NCBI GenBank assembly: GCA_050299855.1
Contig: JBNKWQ010000038.1
Coordinates: forward strand, 1 to 64,000
DNA: 64,000 bases
Source: Hahella sp050299855
GTDB taxonomy: Bacteria; Pseudomonadota; Gammaproteobacteria; Pseudomonadales; Oleiphilaceae
Reading direction: 5' to 3'
Shown here: positions 59,776 through 64,000 of the stretch, one piece after another
Layout of the letters: the number at the start of each line of letters is the position of its first letter
How positions within the stretch are numbered: position 1 is the first letter of the stretch
Notes under the pieces: generated by a model
Databases searched by the model: none
The model's input: only the letters and a program-made list of their open reading frames with translations
Told to the model about the DNA's origin: nothing
Position numbers and translations under genes: made by a program

Positions 59776-60678
59776 CTACCGCCGCAAGTTGCTAAACGTC
59801 TCGGTTATATGCCCTGCCAGCGCTTCAGCTGCCGGGCCCAGCCCCTCATGGCGATCAAGCAATATCTGATACTCTCCGAGAGTCGGTAGCCCTATTGCTG
59901 CATTAACTTTGCAAAATGGCGGGCGGATCATACCTTGCGGCAGGGGAGCAACAGCAAGATCGGCCTCCATTGCGGCTTCCTGGCCGGCACAGTGTTCGCT
60001 GGTATAGGCAACTCGATAAGCAATACCGGCCCGGTCTAAAGCGGTAAGCGCCATGGTACGCCAGCAGCAACCGGGACTGGCCAGAGCGATAGGTAATGGA
60101 GACCGCTCCGGCGCCAAACCACCACTACGGCAAACCCAGACCAGGGGCTCGGTATGTATCACCTCGCCTCGGTTTGGATCCTGACCTGGATTACCAGCCG
60201 TCATGAGAATCAGGTCAAGCTCGCCGGCGTTCAAACGGTTCTGTATATCAACACTGCGGCCTAACACAACGTCCACGGCCACTGCCGGATGGGAACGCGC
60301 AAATTGGGCCAGGACCGTCGGAAGTATGCGGGTGCCGACATCATCAGGCATGCCAAATCGGACAGTGCCCTCCAAGGCAGGAACAAGGAACTGAGAGACC
60401 GCCTCTTCATTGAGCTTCAGCATGCGCCGCCCGAAACCCAGCAGAACTTCGCCCTCAGGCGTCAGCCTTACCTGACGGGCTTCGCGGACAAACAACGGCT
60501 GCCCCAGCGTTGCTTCCAGTCGCTTGATCTGCATGCTCAAAGCTGCAGGAGTACGAAACATCTGCTGTGCAGCCCTTGTGAAGCTACCATTTTCCGCGAT
60601 TGCAACAAAGGTTCGTACAACGTCAGTATCAAGAAGCGGCAAAACGCTTTTGCTTGGAGTTCTGGCTGATAAAGTCAT
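59776..60678 (-). CDS. LysR-family transcriptional regulator
   Basis: 300 residues from ATG 60678. The DNA-binding part reads DVVRTFVAIAENGSFTRAAQ, QMFRTPAALSMQIKRLEATL and GQPLFVREARQVRLTPEGE. The effector domain begins GTVRFGMPDDVGTRILPTVL. It is divergent from a DUF1127 gene (60840), a combination common in Proteobacteria where a LysR factor controls a small DUF1127 protein or a nearby transporter. Confidence 0.9.
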   Translation of the reverse strand: MTLSARTPSKSVLPLLDTDVVRTFVAIAENGSFTRAAQQMFRTPAALSMQIKRLEATLGQPLFVREARQVRLTPEGEVLLGFGRRMLKLNEEAVSQFLVPALEGTVRFGMPDDVGTRILPTVLAQFARSHPAVAVDVVLGRSVDIQNRLNAGELDLILMTAGNPGQDPNRGEVIHTEPLVWVCRSGGLAPERSPLPIALASPGCCWRTMALTALDRAGIAYRVAYTSEHCAGQEAAMEADLAVAPLPQGMIRPPFCKVNAAIGLPTLGEYQILLDRHEGLGPAAEALAGHITETFSNLRR

Positions 60679-60839
60679 GATCCCACCATTCAATTTTTCT
60701 TAACCATGAGTTTATTATTTTTAGTTTGAATTAACAATCAGCCAATCCGATACTCTCTCCCAAGGTCGCGACTCCTATTACATCCAACCCTGTTAACTCA
60801 CGACCGCCACAGTTGGCGGTCGCCAGAGGAGATATCGCC

Positions 60840-61145
60840 ATGTCTGATTTCGAGAGCTGCATACACACCCCACAGGAAATAAAGCCTGAAAATGTAAAGA
60901 GAGTCTGGCTGGATTTCTATAAGCCCGCGACACCTCCTTTGCGGTTGATTGAAGCCATTGGAAATTGGCTCCACGCCTGGCAGCGTCGCCGGAAACTTAT
61001 TTCGTTATTGAAATATGACGACCATGTTCTGGATGACATGGGGTACTCCCGTGCGGAACTGCTTATGGCGGCCCGCCTGCCTATTAAGGTAGATGGCTAT
61101 CACGTACTGAAGATGTGGCAGGAGAAAAGGCGAATTACGGGATGA
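60840..61145 (+). CDS. DUF1127-family small protein
   Basis: 101 residues from ATG 60840 (MSDFESCIHTPQEIKPENVK), with AGGAG eight bases upstream. The C-terminal half has the DUF1127 core: LHAWQRRRKLISLLKYDDHV LDDMGYSRAELLMAARLPIK. DUF1127 proteins are short, arginine-rich and some bind RNA. The longer N-terminus makes this a bigger member than the usual 45-70 residues. Divergent from LysR. Confidence 0.85.
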   Translation: MSDFESCIHTPQEIKPENVKRVWLDFYKPATPPLRLIEAIGNWLHAWQRRRKLISLLKYDDHVLDDMGYSRAELLMAARLPIKVDGYHVLKMWQEKRRITG

Positions 61146-61218
61146 TCTCGGATTAAGGTCTATTGACGAATACAGCTATTCACGCTTCACTCTGCTTTTA
61201 ATACCTAGGACGGCTGCC

Positions 61219-62151
61219 ATGACAAACAATGACGATCAACAGGGACTGACTGCACATGAAGCTGAAGAGGATATTCGTAACCAGGATATTAAAATCTATA
61301 TCAATGGAAATATTGTCCATCGCAACCAGGCGTTAGTCTCAGTCTACGATTCAGGTTTTCTGTTAGGCGACGGCATGTGGGAAGGAATGCGTCTTTATAA
61401 CGGCAAATGGGCTTTTTTTGACGAGCATATGGACCGGCTGTTTGAAAGTTGCAAAGCCGTTGCGCTGGATATTGGCATGAATCGGGCAGATATCCTGGAC
61501 GCATTGATGCGAACGGCTGAAGCCAATGATATGACCACCGACGTTCACTGCCGCCTGATGGTGACGCGCGGTGTTAAAACAAAACCCTTTCAACACCCAC
61601 AGTTGTCCCGTTCCGGGCCTACAGTGGTGATTATTCTGGAACATTCCAAACCCACGACTAAGTTATTGGAGCAAGGTATTCGATTGGCCACTGTCCCCCA
61701 GGTGCGTGGTTTACCGATGTCCCAGGATCCCAAATACAATTCCCATTCGAAACTCAATTGTGTACTGGCCTGCTTGCAGGCTGAACAGGCCGGTGCCGAT
61801 GAAGGGTTAATGCTCGACCCACATGGCTTTGTAAATACCACCAATTCCTGTAATTTCTTTATTGTACGTAAGGGTGAAGTGTGGACTTCCACCGGCGACT
61901 ATTGCATGAACGGCGTTACCCGGGCCAAAGTCATTGAACTCTGCCAGGTTAACGGCATTCCGGTACACCAGAAGAACTACTCCTTAGTTGAGGCCTATGG
62001 GGCTCAGGAGGCATTTTTGACCGGGACCTTTGGTGCACAAACGCCTGTTTCGCAAATTGATGGCCGCCAGATTGGTGACGGCAGGGCCGGCCCCGTCACT
62101 CGCAGGATCCGCGAACTTTATCAGGACTTGATTCAACTGGAGTGTCAGTGA
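61219..62151 (+). CDS. Class IV aminotransferase (BCAT/DAAT type)
   Basis: 310 residues. DQDIKIYING-like start, VSVYDSGFLLGDGMWEGMRL, RLMVTRGVKTKPFQHPQ, and DPKYNSHSKLNCVLACLQAE, where the lysine of HSKLN binds PLP. The later blocks ADEGLMLDPHGFVNTTNSCN and MNGVTRAKVIELC are class IV signatures. It transaminates branched-chain or D-amino acids; which cannot be decided. The stop overlaps the next start (TGATG), so the two proteins are made together. Confidence 0.9.
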   Translation: MTNNDDQQGLTAHEAEEDIRNQDIKIYINGNIVHRNQALVSVYDSGFLLGDGMWEGMRLYNGKWAFFDEHMDRLFESCKAVALDIGMNRADILDALMRTAEANDMTTDVHCRLMVTRGVKTKPFQHPQLSRSGPTVVIILEHSKPTTKLLEQGIRLATVPQVRGLPMSQDPKYNSHSKLNCVLACLQAEQAGADEGLMLDPHGFVNTTNSCNFFIVRKGEVWTSTGDYCMNGVTRAKVIELCQVNGIPVHQKNYSLVEAYGAQEAFLTGTFGAQTPVSQIDGRQIGDGRAGPVTRRIRELYQDLIQLECQ

Positions 62152-62870
62152 TGCGTATTGCCATGTGGTCCGGACCCAGAAACCTTTCGACCGCCATGAT
62201 GTATTCCTTCGCAGCCCGGTCAGACTGCGCGGTATGGGATGAACCCTTTTATGCTCCGTTTTTAAAACAGAGTGGGCGTCAGGATCCGATGCTTGAGGAG
62301 ATCTTTGCCGGCGAGGAAACTGATCCCCAAAAAGTCGCCCAGCGCTGCCTGGGCCCCATTCCAGAAGGCAAATCCGTTTTCTACCAAAAGCACATGCCCC
62401 ATCACATGATTGACGGTATACCACGGCAATGGATTGCCGACATGGTAAATGTGTTTCTCATTCGCCATCCGGCAAGGGTAATCGCCAGTTATGCGAAGAA
62501 GCGTGAAAACCCGAATATGAATGACATCGGCATCAAAATGCAAAGTGCTTTGTTTGATGAAATCACCGCGATAAACGGACAACCGCCTGTCGTCATCGAC
62601 TCCGGTGAGATTAGAAAAGATCCTGAAAATATGTTGGCCAAACTCTGTGCTGCGATAAAGTTGGATTTTGATCCCGCGATGTTGTCCTGGCCTGCCGGAG
62701 GTCATCCCAGTGACGGTGCCTGGGCGCCACATTGGTATCCGGAAGTATGGAAAAGTAGCGGCTTTGCGCCACCCGAAGGAGATCTGCCGGAACTGACAGG
62801 CGACTTGGCAAAGCTACTGGATGAAGCCCTTCCCTATTATGAACGCCTTGCAGTCCAAGCTTTGGGCTAG
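62151..62870 (+). CDS. Sulfotransferase-like protein
   Basis: 239 residues from ATG 62151, overlapping the preceding stop by one base. RIAMWSGPRNLSTAMMYSFA is a PAPS-type 5'-phosphosulfate loop (the R-N-x-S-T variant), and FYQKHMPHHMIDG and VFLIRHPARVIASYAKKREN give the 3'-phosphate RHPxxVxxSY motif of sulfotransferases. The arrangement downstream of a class IV aminotransferase is recurrent in bacteria. The true acceptor is unknown and some members of this family may bind other nucleotides. Confidence 0.82.
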   Translation: MRIAMWSGPRNLSTAMMYSFAARSDCAVWDEPFYAPFLKQSGRQDPMLEEIFAGEETDPQKVAQRCLGPIPEGKSVFYQKHMPHHMIDGIPRQWIADMVNVFLIRHPARVIASYAKKRENPNMNDIGIKMQSALFDEITAINGQPPVVIDSGEIRKDPENMLAKLCAAIKLDFDPAMLSWPAGGHPSDGAWAPHWYPEVWKSSGFAPPEGDLPELTGDLAKLLDEALPYYERLAVQALG

Positions 62871-62935
62871 GAGCTTGTTTCGGAAGGCTTCAATTACAAA
62901 AGTACCTCAAGGAAGTATGGAGAGGCACTTAGAGG

Positions 62936-63292
62936 GACATTCATCAACCATTTCATGTCGGTGGCCGCGATGATTACGGGGGCAATAAGGTGCAGGTCAA
63001 AGGGTCTGGCAAAAACACCAATCTTCACTCAGTGTGGGATGGCAGCCTGATTGAAGAGTGCTTGCTCAAAGGCGGTATACGGCTGGCCGGTAAGCTAAAC
63101 GCGTGTTTGATTAAAGCGAAACAAACGGACATCAATAAATTCCAGATTCACCATGGCACCTTAGCTGCCATGGTGAATTCGGCCATCACTGTTGCGCAGG
63201 CTTTGCATAAGGTCCCGGCAACAACCCGTTATATCGGTTGTAGACAGTGCTGTAGTTCGCCTGACGAGACAGCTGAGGAGTCTGGTCACTAA
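62936..63292 (+). pseudogene. C-terminal remnant of an S1/P1 nuclease
   Basis: The frame reads DIHQPFHVGGRDDYGGNKVQ, VKGSGKNTNLHSVWDGSLIE and KGGIRLAGKLNACLIK. S1/P1 zinc nucleases carry HFxGDIHQPLHVG and NLHSVWDSxL, so this is their C-terminal half. Just upstream of 62936 the frame meets a stop, and the N-terminal Trp1 and zinc ligands are absent. After about 63110 the sequence loses similarity and runs into the convergent lipoprotein gene. Confidence 0.8.
63146..63178. terminator. 13-bp perfect hairpin between convergent genes
   Basis: ATTCACCATGGCA and TGCCATGGTGAAT pair perfectly around CCTTAGC, eight bases from the lipoprotein stop codon. No strong T-run follows; a bidirectional terminator is likely. 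Confidence 0.5.
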
Positions 63293-63836
63293 TAGAGCCT
63301 ACCACCTGAGTGACGACAGCCGATATTAATGCCCCGGCAAGCCCACCGCCGCCGTCACCTGAAGATTTCTCAGCATGGGCAACCCCATGCCAAAGTTCTT
63401 CGCCGGTTCGGGCATCCACCAACCGCCAGGTCGAGGAAACGACGGCATTGGATGAGATGAGCTGGTAGTTCTGTCCCCAGTCTTCGATAGTGACATACAG
63501 GACAGCATCCGGACCGATAATTTCGCGGATTTTATCCAGTGGCACCTGATTCATTTCCGCCGGAGTGGGCAGGCCATTCTCCCGCAAAAACTGGTCGATA
63601 ACAGCCACGGGAAAAACATAATACCCCTTCTCAGCTAACGGGACGGAAATGGTTGATAGAAACGTGTAAGGCGCATTGACTTCGACAGAATTATTGATAG
63701 GCGGCATCACCAGAATGGAACGCGGCTTGGCTGCCTTAAGTGCAGAGTAATCAAAAGGCTGCACCGCGCAACCGGTAACAAGAACCAACAGCAGCGGCAA
63801 GGTGCATTTCAGTAGCGAGAATCTGAAGTCGCTCAT
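63186..63836 (-). CDS. GNA1162/DUF799-family lipoprotein
   Basis: 216 residues. A lipoprotein signal LPLLLVLVTGCAVQPFDYSA (Cys near 23) precedes the DUF799 domain: RSILVMPPINNSVEVNAPYT, VFPVAVIDQFLRENGLPTPA, and AVLYVTIEDWGQNYQLISSN; VVSSTWRLVDARTGEELWHG ends the core. These outer-membrane lipoproteins occur in operons with CsgG-like and DUF4810 lipoproteins. The start overlaps the upstream DUF4810 stop (ATGA), giving the usual gene order. Confidence 0.9.
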   Translation of the reverse strand: MSDFRFSLLKCTLPLLLVLVTGCAVQPFDYSALKAAKPRSILVMPPINNSVEVNAPYTFLSTISVPLAEKGYYVFPVAVIDQFLRENGLPTPAEMNQVPLDKIREIIGPDAVLYVTIEDWGQNYQLISSNAVVSSTWRLVDARTGEELWHGVAHAEKSSGDGGGGLAGALISAVVTQVVGSISDQTPQLSRQANYSTVYNRYNGLLPGPYAKPAQQ

Positions 63837-64000
63837 TGGGTCACCTCTTGCTTAGCCTGCAGTTTGGCGCGGACCATCAAACCATCGATAAACTTGGCAG
63901 ATTCCGGATAATGGGCTTTTTCCTCGTTAAGTGCTTCAACCGCCAGCGCAGGGTTGCCCTGTTTGGCATACATCATTCCCAGGTGAGCATAAAGCCCCGG
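63833..64000 (-). CDS. DUF4810 lipoprotein, C-terminal part (runs off the window)
   Basis: 55 codons to the window edge read PGLYAHLGMMYAKQGNPALA, VEALNEEKAHYPESAKFIDG and LMVRAKLQAKQEVTQ. This is the end of DUF4810 proteins (AxxEKxxFPESxxFxxxL). Its stop TGA overlaps the ATG of the GNA1162-like gene, showing coupled translation. The start and the expected CsgG-like gene lie beyond base 64000. Confidence 0.8.
   Translation of the reverse strand, partial: PGLYAHLGMMYAKQGNPALAVEALNEEKAHYPESAKFIDGLMVRAKLQAKQEVTQ

Noticed and set aside
62262..62732. 156-residue leftward frame inside the sulfotransferase-like gene
   Set aside because: Antisense shadow; the sense strand carries both PAPS-binding motifs and a coupled start.

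Overview
The window looks like a chromosomal stretch of a marine-type Gammaproteobacterium with moderate GC. The supporting signs are a REP-associated tyrosine transposase, remnants of a type VI secretion (T6SS) locus, a GH74 lipoprotein, an endonuclease I family nuclease, many LysR and AraC regulators, and a CysN-linked surface-sugar cluster. Closest relatives by overall flavour would be Oceanospirillales, Cellvibrionales or Alteromonadales; I cannot name a genus. No rRNA, tRNA, CRISPR or origin was seen.

Layout. 1-1.0 kb: broken REP transposase plus a REP-like repeat array. 1.2-7.4 kb: an effector/immunity island. It holds an hcp stub, a LysM effector with a membrane-zipper tail, four tandem paralogous small membrane proteins (probable immunity proteins, each preceded by a copy of the effector's 3' end), a truncated fifth copy, and a second glycine-zipper effector on the minus strand with a partner gene. 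7.9-12.4 kb: a GH74 xyloglucanase-type lipoprotein, an unknown protein plus exported protein pair, and a decayed IS1380 transposase. 12.6-30.9 kb: a surface-glycan cluster with pgl-like sugar transferase, acetyltransferase and aminotransferase genes and nonulosonate genes (epimerase, condensing synthase, CMP-synthetase) that together fit a legionaminic-type pathway lacking its dehydratase. It also carries two SDR plus Gfo/Idh/MocA pairs, several glycosyltransferases, and cysN beside a 5'-truncated cysD. 30.9-33 kb: scraps, including an intact DUF433 antitoxin next to a dead DUF5615 toxin, and a dead DUF1428 gene.

33-46.6 kb: accessory metabolism and regulators. These include a LysR/DJ-1/monooxygenase set, a cyclase, a DMT exporter with a divergent LysR, an ECF41 sigma factor with an azoreductase-SnoaL fusion and a matching promoter candidate, an intact pobR-like regulator beside a ruined pobA, and a YopT-like cysteine-peptidase candidate. 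47-53.5 kb: a 20-bp tandem repeat, an acyl-CoA dehydrogenase, a PAS-GGDEF cyclase, a dead coniferyl-alcohol dehydrogenase, a PilZ protein and a secreted endonuclease. 53.5-58.3 kb: a compact N-methylproline/betaine-type catabolic unit (StcD-like demethylase, TetR regulator with a large operator, ProC-like reductase, GbdR-like regulator). 58.5-64 kb: an unknown exported protein, LysR, a DUF1127 protein, a class IV aminotransferase coupled to a sulfotransferase-like gene, an S1/P1 nuclease remnant, and the GNA1162/DUF4810 lipoprotein operon running off the edge.

A striking overall property is the number of broken genes: about eighteen recognisable remnants in 64 kb, carrying nonsense, frameshift and deletion lesions, between intact operons. 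Gene names rest on motif and family recognition by eye; no search was run.
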